Notes under the pieces: model-generated
The model's input: the letters and a program-made list of their open reading frames with translations, nothing else
The model's database searches: none
What the model was told of the DNA's origin: nothing
Position numbers and translations under genes: made by a program
Assembly: GCF_039555335.1 (NCBI RefSeq)
Contig: NC_092642.1
Location: 21,022,382-21,086,381, forward strand
From: Amphiura filiformis
Lineage: Eukaryota; Echinodermata; Ophiuroidea; Amphilepidida; Amphiuridae
Reading direction: 5' to 3'
DNA length: 64,000 bases
Part shown: positions 1 through 11,039 of the stretch, one piece after another
How the letters are laid out: each line of letters begins with the position of its first letter
How positions within the stretch are numbered: the stretch's first letter is position 1

Positions 1-420
1 TATTACCTCTGAAAGCACCGTGGATGAATTATATCTATCTTTGATAGCACCGTGGATGAAGTAGAACTACCTCTGATAGCACTGTGGATGAAGTAGAACT
101 ACCTCTGCTAACACTGTGAATGAAGTATAATGTATACCTCTGAAAGCACTAGCTGTGGATGAGTTAGATCTACCTTTGATAGCACCGTGGATGAAGTAGA
201 GCGACCTCTGATAGCACTACAGATAAACTTAAACTACATTTGTTGCACTCTGAATGAAGTAGAATTACCTCTGATAGCACTGAAGATGAAGTAGAACTAC
301 CTCTGATAGCATTGAAGATGAAGTAGAACTACTACATGTATAGCACTGTGAAGGAAATTAAACTACCGCTGATAAACATGTAGATGAAGTAGAAAAGCAA
401 AATGCTCAAGCCAAACTAAA
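1..420. repeat. degenerate 32-bp minisatellite cluster (left edge)
   Basis: About a dozen imperfect copies of a 32-base unit, built on TGATAGCACTGTGGATGAAG followed by TAGAACTACCTC, run from the window edge. Copies carry many substitutions and small length changes, so this cluster looks older than the arrays at 34-37 kb. The cluster may continue to the left of the window. Confidence 0.85.
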
Positions 421-617
421 AGCTTATGTAAGCAAGCTGCCTGTATATATGAAGAGAAAGGAAAGAAACAACGTAAATATGAAGTCCAGCACTTTTTAAG
501 TTTCAATGGCTTAAACTGGAACAATGGATCCTGTCATCCCATTCGCTAACAACCTTTCATAGCAACTGCGTTATACAGATAGATATGGACATATTTGATA
601 TTTGATGATTAGTACAT

Positions 618-735
618 GTGGCAATAGGGCACTTGAAGTGACATACAAAAGCGCAAGAAAACTTGAGAGAATAATGATAGTAGTATTGGTAGTAGCTTCA
701 ATTAAAATTAATCAGTTTTGAGTTCCTGTGGCACA
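618..735 (-). pseudogene. otopetrin gene fragment
   Basis: The minus strand resembles the otopetrin gene at 30221-32133 over the segment around 30880-30960. It can be read as a transmembrane stretch with TTIIILSSFLALLYVTSSAL, against TTIIVILSGSLAFLYVTSCT in the full gene. It is isolated, with no flanking otopetrin exons recognisable, so it is a relic. It probably came with the duplication that produced the KCTD array. Confidence 0.6.
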
Positions 736-753
736 TTGGAGCAATTGTGCCCT

Positions 754-925
754 ATTTGAATTGGGCATAATTTGGCGTCGATAGGACACCGTACGGAAGG
801 AACTACTTCCTGAGTCATACCATCATTGATGCTAAGAAGGCGGCATGTGCTGTTTTATAGATGTATGTGTGCTGTTGTGTGCTCACCACTCAATTCACTG
901 ATTTGTTATATTATATAAATTATAA
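754..925 (+). promoter_or_regulatory. conserved upstream block of KCTD copy 1
   Basis: A segment beginning TTTGAATTGGGC and containing CGATAGGACACCGTAC is shared, with changes, by KCTD copies 2, 3 and 4. In copy 1 it is followed by an AT-rich TATA-like stretch at about 905-925. Conservation upstream of four paralogues, which survives insertions in copy 2, suggests a promoter, although it could simply be duplicated DNA. Confidence 0.5.
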
Positions 926-1017
926 TTTCTCTCTTATCCCCAATTGAAACAGAAGTATATTTCTAGAGGATCTACTACTCAGAGATCGAACATTTATTAA
1001 TGACTCAAATTTGTAAA

Positions 1018-1647
1018 ATGGCTGAAATCGTTAAGCTTAACGTTGGAGGTGTCATTTACACTACATCACGGTCAACATTGACTAAATATCCAAACTCTAT
1101 GCTCGGTACTATGTTCAGTGGACGCTTACCAACAACAAAAGATGAATACGGTAACTATTGGATTGATGGAAATGGAGATATATTCCGCTATGTGCTTGAA
1201 TTTTTACGACGTGGTTGTCTGATGGTTCCAGATCACTTTCAGGATTTTGAAATCCTGGAAAAAGAGGCTGATTTTTATCAGCTCCCTGAATTAATCCAGG
1301 CAGTGAATGCAATTAAATGTAAAAATGCTGACACAGAGGAAGGACCATTGCAGTACCTTGTAGTCAAGACTAGTGAATTTAATTCACGTTATCCTTGTGT
1401 AAACATTTTTGGACCAACAGACGAACTTGAGAAATTAGTTACATCATTTTCTCAGTATGACGCAGGTGAGGTATCATCTAATGGTTCAAAGATCAAATTT
1501 AGCGGCTATAGTAATTACAGTATTCCCTTGATTGCTATGAAAGTTGAAATACTTAATTTAGGCTTCAGTATCTGTCAGAACATGAATGGTGATATTGAAA
1601 GCCACGATCTAGAACAGGGAAAGGTGTTTTGGTTTGTCAAGAAGTGA
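1018..1647 (+). CDS. KCTD-type BTB domain protein, copy 1
   Basis: A 209-residue single-exon protein. Residues 1-100 form a T1-type BTB/POZ fold: LNVGGVIYTTSRSTLTKYP, then SMLGTMFSG, a GNYWID strand, a YVLEFLRRG turn and the closing EKEADFYQL motif. This layout matches the KCTD6/KCTD21 group, whose members oligomerise and often act as Cullin-3 adaptors. The role here is inferred from that family. The C-terminal half has IFGPTDEL and LIAMKVEILNLGFSICQ, then ends WFVKK. An in-frame ATG at 1000 would add six residues, but every paralogue begins MAEIVKL, so 1018 is preferred. The C-terminal half is closest to copy 2 and lacks a few residues near position 107 that copy 2 has. No intron is visible. 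Confidence 0.85.
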   Translation: MAEIVKLNVGGVIYTTSRSTLTKYPNSMLGTMFSGRLPTTKDEYGNYWIDGNGDIFRYVLEFLRRGCLMVPDHFQDFEILEKEADFYQLPELIQAVNAIKCKNADTEEGPLQYLVVKTSEFNSRYPCVNIFGPTDELEKLVTSFSQYDAGEVSSNGSKIKFSGYSNYSIPLIAMKVEILNLGFSICQNMNGDIESHDLEQGKVFWFVKK

Positions 1648-1781
1648 ATCTCAGAACATGGACCATATTATAGAGACAAGAGACCAACAGGCCGAGGGAT
1701 TAAAAAGACAATTGTACAAAGCTGAATCATCAAATGAACATATACATGTACTCCAGGAAAGTACTTCTTTGGCATGTACAT
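1648..1781. other. 3' flank shared with KCTD copy 2
   Basis: The 130 bases after the stop codon are nearly identical to those after KCTD copy 2 (8476-8593), with a few small indels. This marks the end of the shared duplicated unit before the transposon insertion. No coding capacity is apparent. Confidence 0.6.
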
Positions 1782-4212
1782 GGTCGAATCCAACCAAAAG
1801 TGTCCACGGGCCAAAAATAAAAGTCCGAAATAAAAATGTCTCCACAATTTTTTCCTTTTGCCCATTGATTGATGACAAATTGGCCTTATAGGAACCAAAA
1901 GTGCCATTACTAATCTTGAAAAATAAATCCAGGACGTGTGATAGTAAATGTGATATCAAAACCCAATGTTACCTACGAATACCACTAGGATGCTTTCACT
2001 ATCGCAATACTAATCAACCTAAAACAAATGGAATATTCCCATTAACGCTTTTTTCGTGTAATGTAGACCACAGGGTGTCAGGAAAATGCTAACTCAACCA
2101 GAAAATATTTGTTTTTATTTTTATAACGTGATCAATATGATCTTAGTCAATTTATGCTAGTTTATTTTTGAAAATGAAGTTTAGGTCAGTTTCTGTATTT
2201 TATTTATTAAATGAGTATGAATCAATTTACACATTGTATAAGAACGAGTATGATATATGTTTTCAAGAATATTAGGAATTATACGCATACACCTAACGCT
2301 TTATACAATGAAAAGGTGAAGAAACCCGGGTATTCGTAGGTAACATGAGCGATTTAACAATATCTATATTGAGTTTATAGGTTTAAATTTTGCTATTATG
2401 GTAATGAATTAATAAAATGGTAGTTTTAGATCCCTTTCAGATGGTACGTCCAAATGAATAAATGCCATTACCTTAGATCAAAATTTTTTTGATGCTTTTA
2501 GCAAGATTTTGACCACTTCATTTTGATATACAAGTAGTTAATCAGCAATTTTTCATAATAAATAATTGTTGAATGAATCCGTATATGGGTAATAATAGTG
2601 TCCTGGGGTACCGCTTAAAGTTTTTGACAATTAATTTCCATTGGTAGGGACACTTCATTACACATGTCATATATTATGCTGTATTCGTAAGTAACATTTC
2701 AGTATTTGTAGGTAAGAATTAGACTTTTGGTGGATATCGCAATCAAAACTTCATTTTATAAAGCACTTTGAATGTATTATTTTCTTTATGTGCGTTTATT
2801 GATACTTTAGACCCTATCATGTATTAATAATGTCGGTTCACAACGGTTGAAAGAGGATTGAAGAAAGAAACAAAGACACTAAAGTGACTTTAATTTGCTT
2901 AATTGCACACAAATCGCTTAAAACCGTTATTGCAGACTTGTAAAGTCCATCTTGGAGGCAGTTACGTCTTGTGGCCTTTCGTTTGAGGGCAACTACAATT
3001 AGCTTTATACCAGGGTCCATCAATGTGTTGTCTAGATCATGAGACAACGAGAACAGTCGTTTTTTCCATGGTATTCGTTGGTAACTTTAGCGAAAACGTC
3101 AAAAGTTACCTTCGAATAAATCAATTTGGACACAAATTACTAAGAAACCAGAAGGTCGGTAAACATTTAAAATGAAGCACACATGACAGCTGACAAATCC
3201 AAGTATTTATCCCCTTCTAATCTTCTTTGAATCTGATTTTTCTTTCAAATGAGCAGACCGTCGTCTATTTCAGTACATATTTTTCACCAATTAAGCCGTA
3301 TTCGGTTTTGCATGGTGGGCATGTATGTGAATTCGCAACTTTCATTGACATATGATTTGATAGCAAACATACAGGCCTTCGTTATGTACCAATATGGGCA
3401 TTGGCATGAATGGCGGTGTTTCACAATACTGTCATGATGCCAAAAGTGTATTCGTAGGTAACATTCGGTTACCGAAATTTACCTACGAATACTTGCTTTT
3501 ATTGTTGACATCTCAGAAATATTTAAACGCAGGTTATTGAAACTTGGTAGAAATAAAGAGTGTTTTACCCTGCACCTATTGCTTAACTATTGTTTACTAT
3601 TCTCTCACTTTGTGGAAATGGCACAGCTTTTAACATGTATTCGGAGGTAATGCATATTTTTTACCAAACCTACCTTTGTGCCATTTAGAATTTCTGGCAG
3701 CTAAACACAATAATAAAGATATCCGAATGCAATGCATTTCAGTATTGGACATATCAAAGCTTGTATCAATTGCGCATTTATTAGTGATTTCCATTTTTTA
3801 AAGATATATCTAGTGCTATGAAAAATTGTATTCGTAGGTAATGTAAAAAATACCACTCAAAAAATTATCACAAAAAAATTCATAATTATGTACAAATATG
3901 TGAAAAATTGAACAGGCAATCTTTGAATACACACCTTTCAGGAAATCAATTTAGATTCAATCCAATGACTTCTTTTCATAACTGATTTAGATGTTTTTAA
4001 AAATACTTGAAGAAATATTTTGAAAAAATGGGTAAAAATAGCATGTTTTTGGGTCTCTGTGTCTAAGTTTTTCACAGAAGGGGTCTTATTATATATGGCG
4101 CGAAGCGTATGATCAAGGCGAATAAACACAATACAAAAACGAATGTCAATTGATTACTACTTTTAAGTTATGGCCCTGAACATGCCGTGTACACTTTTCG
4201 TTGGATTCGACC
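1782..4212. mobile_element. non-autonomous DNA transposon with internal motif array
   Basis: Terminal inverted repeats are GGTCGAATCCAAC-N-AAAAGTGT at 1782 and its complement ending at 4212. The flank is ACAT on both sides, and KCTD copy 2 keeps the uninterrupted site (TGTACATGTCATG at 8591), so the insertion is directly dated to after the copy 1/copy 2 split. The 2.43-kb interior has no convincing transposase frame. It carries about ten scattered copies, on both strands, of TATTCGTAGGTAACAT. The four-base target duplication does not by itself assign a superfamily. Confidence 0.8.
1966..3844. repeat. interspersed TATTCGTAGGTAACAT motif array
   Basis: Copies lie near 1966 (minus), 2331, 2682, 2703 (weak), 3072, 3104 (minus), 3449, 3478 (minus), 3638 and 3829. 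The core TTCGTAGGTAA is the most conserved part. Spacing is irregular and orientation mixed, unlike a tandem satellite. The copies are confined to the transposon at 1782-4212. Confidence 0.75.
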
Positions 4213-5064
4213 ACATGTCATGTATGTTAAATACGTTATATTACACCTGCATAACTAAGTTATTGCATAAAAAGGGTAAAGACTAAAAACAATATTGTAG
4301 ACCTATAACATTAAAAAAGTCAGTCTGTGTTTTTCCCACAATAGACATGATAGATTGACATGACTTTTGGTACTATAAGGATATTGACAATTTCGTGATC
4401 CACACCCTCATCTCCACTTTTATAAAAAAAAAATGTTTTGGAAACAATTTGTTAGGAAACATATATCCAAATGTGTACATATTTTCTGTTAACAGAACAA
4501 AATGGCATATGGAGCCTATGATACATATAATTATGCATAATTCGCAAACGCAAAATTTTAATCAACTGAAATTTGGTTAATGAGCTTTTTTTCGTGGATA
4601 TCAAAAAAAACATTAAAAAGAGGATGCTAGAATCACGAAATATTCCTTTAATGTAGAGAAAAGTACATAAAAATAAGGTGCGACATTGTATTAAACTACC
4701 TGAATTTACAATCAACTTGAGTTGATCCAACTTCTATTGCCACGGATGTTACAGATATTGGTTTATAGCAGGTATTAGCAGCATATGTGACCATCCAGCA
4801 CAACTGAGCCCTTAACATGCTTAAGTCGCCAATCATCATTTTTGAGATATTCAACCAAAATATTCTGCCTGAAATTAGCTTTAAAATGATGTATATCATG
4901 TCTATAGTGTTTGACATTTAAGTAGTGAAAAATCAATAAAACAGTCAATAAATCCTTTGTTTCCTATTGTTTATTGTTAAGTTCAATGGAGCATATCTCA
5001 ATAGTGGCACTGGAGACATCCGGGCTCAGTTGTGGTGGATGGTCACATATTAGAAGCTACAATA
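4213..5064. other. duplicated flank, matches 8594-9210
   Basis: After the transposon, the sequence resumes the copy 1/copy 2 shared unit. It matches the 8.6-9.2 kb region over several hundred bases, for example GTTAAATACGTTATATTACA and the block around CACAATAGA. It shows no open frame of note and no RNA gene was recognised. Confidence 0.6.
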
Positions 5065-6354
5065 TTAGGGACCGTTCATAAATACTTTGGTGGGGGGGCT
5101 GGGCACTTGAAATTTTTGGAGTCAAACTTTTTGCCCCCCTCCAGAGAACCTAAAACTTTTTTGACCCCCCTCTTTATACATACAAAACTTTTTTGACCCC
5201 CCCCCCCCCCATTTTCCAAGAGGTTAAAATACAGTCTGGGTAGGGGGCTACTCCATTTGTGCAAACTCTTACAATCATAGTTACAATTATAGGCCTACAT
5301 GTTTGTTCATACATTTTTTTTTATAATAGGCCTGTTTCCTAAAAACATGAGTTGAAGGTGTTTTTCACATGCTGTGACTTGTATGAAGTTTAATTTCAAT
5401 TTATGCATTCTAATTTTTGGAAAATACATGTTTCATTCGTATAACCAATAATCAAATCAATAAATAAAAGTAACACCAAAAAGAGAAATTGACAGTGGCA
5501 TAGCTAGGGCTTGTGGCACCCAAGGCTAAGGATAGATGTCGTTCCTGATTCTTGAAATGGGCCTACCACTAATTGATTTTGGTTATAATGAAGCTGAATA
5601 TCGGTCTTAAATTAATCTTTCAAATGACTTTGTCCTGAAATGCGCGTGAAGCGCGCAAAAATTTTGACTTTCATCCCTTAGAGGGGCGCAGAATCGATGC
5701 TGAATTGGTCAATTCGGCGCCCCCTAAGAGTGGCACCCAGGGCACATGCCCCCAATTTCCCCCCGTCGCTATGGCTATGTCACTGGAAATTGAGGGCAAC
5801 ATCTGGGCACATACTCAAGATTTTTAATAATTTTAACTATTAAAACTATTAATTATTAACTATTATTTTAACTATTAGTCTTAAAAGACTTGTTTATCAG
5901 GGGCGTAGCCAGCTTTCTTGGACAGGGGGGCAAAATATAAATTTCGGGGCAAAAAAATGCTGGTTGCATCATTTTGACCCGGTATTATCAGTGGGATACA
6001 TACATATACCCTTTTCTTATAGCGACTGTAGAATACATGTAAAGTCTTTCAGATTCCAAAACGGCTTTAATGGGATACCGGTAATGAGCGCGCGTAACAC
6101 GCCAAAAATGTATTTTACACTATTTTTGGTCATAATGGGGGTAAAAAAGGGGTTTAATTGGTACATATGCGCGCGTAGCGCGCAAAAATTTTGTATGCTC
6201 TTATTCTTTTGGTATTTTCTTGTTTAAAACTTTTTGACCCCCTCCTTTAGTAACCAAAACTTTTGGTACCCCCTTTGTGCAACTCAAAACTTTTTGTGTC
6301 CCCCCCACACTTTGCCCAGTCCCCCCCACCAAAGTATTTATGAACGGTCCCTAA
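5065..6354. mobile_element. non-autonomous DNA transposon, TTAGGGACCG termini
   Basis: Near-perfect inverted ends: TTAGGGACCGTTCATAAATA continuing CTTTGGTGGGGGGG at the left, and the complement ending GAACGGTCCCTAA at 6354. Inside both ends are C-rich blocks of the type ACTTTTTTGACCCCCC. A hAT-type MITE (5493-5785) is nested inside. A second hAT-like end, CAGGGGCGTAGCCAGC, starts near 5894 without a recognisable partner. No transposase frame was found. Confidence 0.8.
5493..5785. mobile_element. hAT-type MITE with 8-bp duplication
   Basis: The ends are CAGTGGCATAGCTAGGGC and its imperfect complement GCTATGGCTATGTCACTG. They are flanked on both sides by GAAATTGA (5485-5492 and 5786-5793), the 8-base target duplication typical of hAT elements. 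It is nested in the larger element at 5065-6354, so it inserted later. Confidence 0.85.
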
Positions 6355-6360
6355 GTTAAT

Positions 6361-6419
6361 TGGTCAAAATAATTTGAATTGGGCGCAATTGGCCTCGATA
6401 GGACACCGTACTGAAGGAA
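6361..6419 (+). promoter_or_regulatory. conserved upstream block of KCTD copy 2, left part
   Basis: Contains AATTTGAATTGGGCGCAATT and CGATAGGACACCGTACTGAA, nearly identical to the block upstream of copy 3 (13333-13390). The block is cut after CTGAAGGAA by the transposon at 6421-7573; its right part resumes after 7573. It now lies 1.4 kb from the start codon instead of about 0.3 kb as in copy 3. Confidence 0.5.
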
Positions 6420-6420
6420 G

Positions 6421-7573
6421 GGGGCCACTCAAATATGAGAGTGTACGCATGCGTGACCAAATTTTTTTCGAACACCCCTAAACAAGTTTTCCTCTGTGAG
6501 CAAAATGACCCCCTAAACAAGTTTTTAGCGCGCATTCCCCAAAAATTTGACCCCCTAAACAGGTTTTTGTCTAATTTTGACCCCCTAAACAAGTTTTTGT
6601 CTAATTTTGACCCCCTAAACAAGTTTTTGTCTAAATTTGACCCACGTTACAAGTTTTGATGGATTTTGACAAATTGAACAAATTTGTAGGCCTACTAAAT
6701 AAAGTTAGTAACTTGCCGGGGTAACTTGTCATTGAACACTAAAACTGAGTCCACCTACCGGATATAGCCCCCCCCCCCCTCCGCCATACCGTACCACTTT
6801 AAAATATAAATAATTCAGATTCGTAGCTTGTTACATGAATCTGATTGGATTCTCGTAAAGTAGTTTTGTGAGAATATAATATTCAGCGTAATTTATCATC
6901 ATAGTTTATCCAGACGCAACGTTAAAGCAGTATTCACATCGTATTTGGTTCCGAATTCGGCACCTAAAGTTGATTATCGTGTCCTGATATCAGCGGCCCT
7001 TTTCATGCTTTCTACTGCATATATAATTTCCTATAAAGTAATCCAGAGAAGGGGAAACTCGCAAATCTACCAGCAGGAGTAGTAAATAATGTGAGGAATC
7101 TATAAAGGTCCTAAAAATCTTTTTGAAATTCATGATATTTTCATTTCGGATTTTCGTCTCCCCGTTTTGTCCACTGAACTATATACCCATCATCATAATC
7201 ATGACGTCATTAATTAATATGCACGTTTTTAATCTAAGCGGTATTTTACATAGAAGTACGAGTCCATGGTTAAATCACATGTAACACGTCATGAAATATA
7301 TTTGCATAACATAGTGCTTTAAACATTTATACGACACTGGAATAAACTTTTTTCGGAATCGGAGTTTCAGCAGCCCGTTCAGCAGATTTGAAAAGCGGAT
7401 TAAAATGGTACCCTAAATGCGTTACAAAAGATTTTAAAACAACCCCTTTTCATGAAAATCACCGTTTTTGCCCCTTAACGCGTCACGCGCGTAACGTGCC
7501 CAACCGAAAAAAAACCCCCTTTTCACGCGTTTTTTGGTCACGCATGCTTACATCATTATATTTGAGTGGCCCC
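6421..7573. mobile_element. DNA transposon inserted in KCTD copy 2 upstream block
   Basis: About 41-base inverted ends: GGGGCCACTCAAATAT and an inner GCATGCGTGACCAAA at the left (6421-6461), mirrored at 7533-7573. Copy 3 preserves the unsplit site, so the element boundaries are well supported. Left of centre is a tandem run of 30-base units (6507-6655). No long transposase frame is present, so it is non-autonomous. Confidence 0.85.
6507..6655. repeat. 30-bp tandem repeat inside transposon
   Basis: Four to five units built on GACCCCCTAAACAAGTTTTT plus GTCTAATTTT. Because the unit is 30 bases, every frame stays open and a spurious 10-residue peptide repeat (FDPLNKFLSN) appears. Similar C-run plus T-run units sit at the inner edges of other elements in this window. 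Confidence 0.75.
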
Positions 7574-7830
7574 CCCGGGGGTCATGCCCTCATTGATATT
7601 GCATGATGTTTGGAGGCCCTGCATGTGCTGCCCAGATGCATGCTGCAATGTGTTTCACCAGAGAAGATGAGTTTCACGACGCGACTCAACCCCGGGGACT
7701 CAACTGATTCGCTATATAATTTATCGTTGATGATGCCGTGATTTATGCTAATACCTACAACAGAGAATGAACATTGTATAGAAACTTCCGGGTTCTAATC
7801 TTATGTGACCACATTATAACCAGCAGAATA
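7574..7830 (+). promoter_or_regulatory. upstream block of KCTD copy 2, right part with TATA-like box
   Basis: Resumes the copy 3 type sequence (GATATTGCATGATGTT) after the transposon, then GATTCGCTATATAATTTATCG near 7707. That TATA-like element is shared with copy 3 (13500) and, altered, with copy 4 (19145). It lies about 115 bases before the start codon, which suits a core promoter with a short untranslated leader. Confidence 0.45.
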
Positions 7831-8475
7831 ATGGCTGAAATCGTTAAGCTTAACGTAGGAGGTGTCATTTACACTACATCACGGTCAACATTGACTAAAT
7901 ATCCAAACTCAATGCTCGGTACTATGTTCAGTGGACGATTACCAACAACGAAAGATGAACACGGTAATTATTGGATCGATGCTAATGGCCAGACATTCGG
8001 ATATGTGCTTGAATTCTTACGACGTGGTTGTCTGATGGTTCCAGATCATTTTCAGGACTTTCAAATCCTGGAAAAAGAGGCCGATTTTTATCAGCTCACA
8101 GAATTAATCCAGGTAGCGAATGCAATTAAATGTAAACAATATGGGTGGCAGGCTGACACGGAGAATGGACCACTGCAGTACCTTGTAGTGAAGTTTCATG
8201 ACATTAAAAATACACGTGCTACGATACACATTTTTGGACCCACAGATGAACTTGTGAAATTAGTTGCATCACTTTCTCGGTATGATGCAGGTGAGGTAAA
8301 AATACTTGATGGCAAGCTCACAATTGCGCATTATGATAATTACCAACTTCCCCTGATTGCTGTGAAAGTTGAAATACTTAATTTAGGCTTCAGTATCTGT
8401 CAGAACATGAATGGTGATATGGAAAGCCACGATCTAGAACAGGGAAAGGTGTACTGGTTTGTTAAAAAGAAATGA
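7831..8475 (+). CDS. KCTD-type BTB domain protein, copy 2
   Basis: A 214-residue single-exon protein. The BTB half (residues 1-100) differs from copy 1 by only a handful of residues. The C-terminal half shares IFGPTDEL, LIAVKVEILNLGFSICQ and the ESHDLEQGKV tail with copy 1, making these two a subgroup. The frame is open 19 codons upstream to an ATG at 7774, but that leader is not conserved in the paralogues; MAEIVKL at 7831 is the shared start. The upstream block is interrupted by a transposon, so expression may differ from copy 3. The function is inferred from the family only (BTB oligomerisation, possible Cullin-3 adaptor). Confidence 0.85.
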   Translation: MAEIVKLNVGGVIYTTSRSTLTKYPNSMLGTMFSGRLPTTKDEHGNYWIDANGQTFGYVLEFLRRGCLMVPDHFQDFQILEKEADFYQLTELIQVANAIKCKQYGWQADTENGPLQYLVVKFHDIKNTRATIHIFGPTDELVKLVASLSRYDAGEVKILDGKLTIAHYDNYQLPLIAVKVEILNLGFSICQNMNGDMESHDLEQGKVYWFVKKK

Positions 8476-9210
8476 ATCTCAGGACATGGACTACATTACA
8501 GAGACGAACAGGCCGAGAGATTACAAAGACAATTGTACAAAGCTGAGCCATCAAATGAACATTATACTCCAGGAAAGTACTTCTTTGGCATGTACATGTC
8601 ATGTATGTTAAATACGTTATATTACACCTGCATAACTAAGTTATTGTATACCATTACAAAAAATAAAATAAAAAAGTTATTGTATAAAAAGGGTAAAGAC
8701 TAAAAACAATATTGTAGACCTTAAGAAACAGTCAGTCTGTGTTTTTCCCACAATAGATTGACATGACTTTTGGAACTATAAGGATATTGACAATTTCATG
8801 ATCCAACCCTCATCCCCACTTTTCTAAAAAAATGATTTGGAAAAAATTTGTTATGAAAAATATCTCCAAATGTGTACTCGTACCTATGCTGTTAACAGAA
8901 CATGGCGCCTATAATACATATAATTATGCACACCTCGCAAACGCAAATTTTTAATTTGGGTAATGATTTATTTTTCGTGGAATTCAAACAACATTAAAAC
9001 CAGGATGCTAGAATCATGAAATATTCTAGTATAATGCAGAAAAAACTACACAAGGTGCGACATTGTAACTATTTGAATTAGCCAACTTAATTCAGTTGTT
9101 CCAACTACTATTGCCACGGGTGTTACAGACATTGCTTTAGAGCAGCAGATATTAGCAGCATAAATAGCTAGAGCTACAGGCTGTATCAAAATGATTGACA
9201 TTTTATTCAT
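8476..9210. other. 3' flank of KCTD copy 2, uninterrupted
   Basis: Homologous to 1648-1781 joined to 4213-5064 and lacking the 2.4-kb transposon, so it preserves the empty site. There is a simple A/C-rich patch at 9355-9415. No gene is recognised. Confidence 0.6.
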
Positions 9211-9518
9211 TCATTCTATCTTTATTTTGGTGTTTGTTGCTGTGTTTGAAAAGGGCGCCTCGTCCAACCGCACCAAATAACCAGACTGTTTACTTTATTC
9301 ATTACATTTAAAAGTCTGATCCAATGGTGTGTTTGGAAGATGCAGACATTTCCAAAACACAAAAACAAAACAAAAACAAATACAAAAACAAAAACACAAA
9401 AAAAAAACACACACCGGAGAACAGATAAAGGACAATCAGCATGATACCGCCTGTATATAAGATATTAAAGATAATAATGTAGCTTAGTACATATACCTGA
9501 GATAAATTTATAAACTGT

Positions 9519-9565
9519 ACAGTGTTATGCTATTTTTCAAAATGTGGATCTTTTCTTTAGCTTTT
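9519..9565 (-). pseudogene. short otopetrin fragment
   Basis: GTGTTATGCTATTTTTCAAA and the next few bases match 31409-31440 of the otopetrin gene with few changes. It is too short to be certain, but it lies where an otopetrin gene would sit if each KCTD unit had once carried one. Confidence 0.4.
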
Positions 9566-9829
9566 TGCTCATTTTTGCAGGAATCTGTTTTGCTGGTTGG
9601 AAATGTATACTCTTATATATCATTATGATTATGATAAAGTTGAGCTGCATCTGGTAATGTAGACTACTCCGTAGTCCACTTGTCCATTGTGCATACTCTG
9701 GTTATTGCTTTAAACTCTGATTTAATTAATTTGTGCACAATTGATAGATTTTCACAACTGATCTTTTCAGTCACCGTAGTGACCGTAGGCCTACCCCCTC
9801 TGTTTGTTAGTTTGAAGTTTCCCAAGTGG

Positions 9830-10490
9830 ACTACTGACTTTGGATTACGGTTTGCATGCTCAACACGACTGTCTATGGATGAGATGGTCGGATTTCTGGC
9901 CTACTAAAATTGGCCATGATGTAATGCATCTTTAAATGGATCTGGCTTGTGATTGGTCGCCCATATCTCGTTATGGTTTAAATCCTCCGGGCACCTGCCA
10001 TTACCATTGATAACTATATGGTACACAAATATGCGGCCTTTGTGTTGGCGGGATCATAAGCGCGTCTTGTACCATGCTTGTACTTCCAAGCTTTGTGCGT
10101 GCGGTTAGATGGATTGATAAACAAGTATGATTGACAGTGTTTGTCCGACTTTGCCCGATCAAAGTCCCGTTTAAATGCAATGTCCATAGTCGATTTTTAA
10201 CCCGGACTTTCGCGATTAATAAACTGGCAGATTCTAAAATCAGAATTGTGCAGTATTGAAGTGCCAATATAATTATGACATTATGATATGTTGCATTCAA
10301 TAATATAAGCCTACGTATACTTTACTTTACTGTCACTAATATAATTATATAAACTTTTTCATAACAATTTTATACTAGTATTTTGATGTATTAAATATCA
10401 GTATAATTTCGAGTTCAACTGAATCCTTTCATCATGATTAATGACATGTTTTATTGATCAAAAATCGACTATGGCATAGTCTACTGGTAA
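9830..10490. repeat. segmental duplication, copy A (pairs with 16030-16720)
   Basis: Shares long stretches with 16030-16720, for example TGGACTACTGACTTTGGATT, TGATGTAATGCATCTTTAAA and AAGTGCCAATATAATTATGA. It belongs to the repeated unit that carries the KCTD genes. No coding potential is visible. Confidence 0.75.
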
Positions 10491-10635
10491 TGTAAATAAG
10501 AAAATGTTCATCTGATAAGGCTATTGGTAACGTAAATCAAGAATAATATATGTCACAGCATTGCTAATGAAGGAGAATTTTAAGTCCTCCCATAGCACTG
10601 TTGCAAAAAGCAGGGATACCGCTGGTAACCTTGTG

Positions 10636-11022
10636 CAGGGGCGTAGCAAGAGCCTCGGGTGGGGGCCCATGGACAAGAAACAGTGCGGGCCCTTTTAGCA
10701 GGGTCGGATTTACCATTGGGCCAGAGGGCCAATTTATTTAACGCGCAAGATCGGAATCTCCTCTAATTTACAATGCTTCTGCCACCACTGTCGATCTTAT
10801 AGTACGTCAATTCGTAAACCAAACGTGGCCTCTTGAGAGTGCACAAGTCTTCCTGACGGTGAGTTTGGAGCTTCCAAATTTTGGCCTAGCCCAGGTAAAT
10901 TCGGCCCTGCCTTTTAGCGTCTCCTTAATCAGCTCTTGTTTCATTATGTCTTTTGCTCGGGGCCTTTGAACCCTCGGGGCCCATGGACTTCGTCCACACT
11001 GTCCCCACTTGCTACGCGCCTG
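10636..11022. mobile_element. hAT-type MITE, CAGGGGCGTAGC termini
   Basis: Left end CAGGGGCGTAGCAAG, right end CTTGCTACGCGCCTG, flanked by the 8-base direct repeat ACCTTGTG (10628-10635 and 11023-11030). Terminal sequence and duplication length both fit the hAT superfamily. There is no transposase. Confidence 0.85.
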
Positions 11023-11039
11023 ACCTTGTGGAGGAAATA

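Noticed and set aside
6435-6659. FDPLNKFLSN peptide repeats
   Set aside because: Product of a 30-base DNA repeat inside a transposon, open in several frames, no start context.
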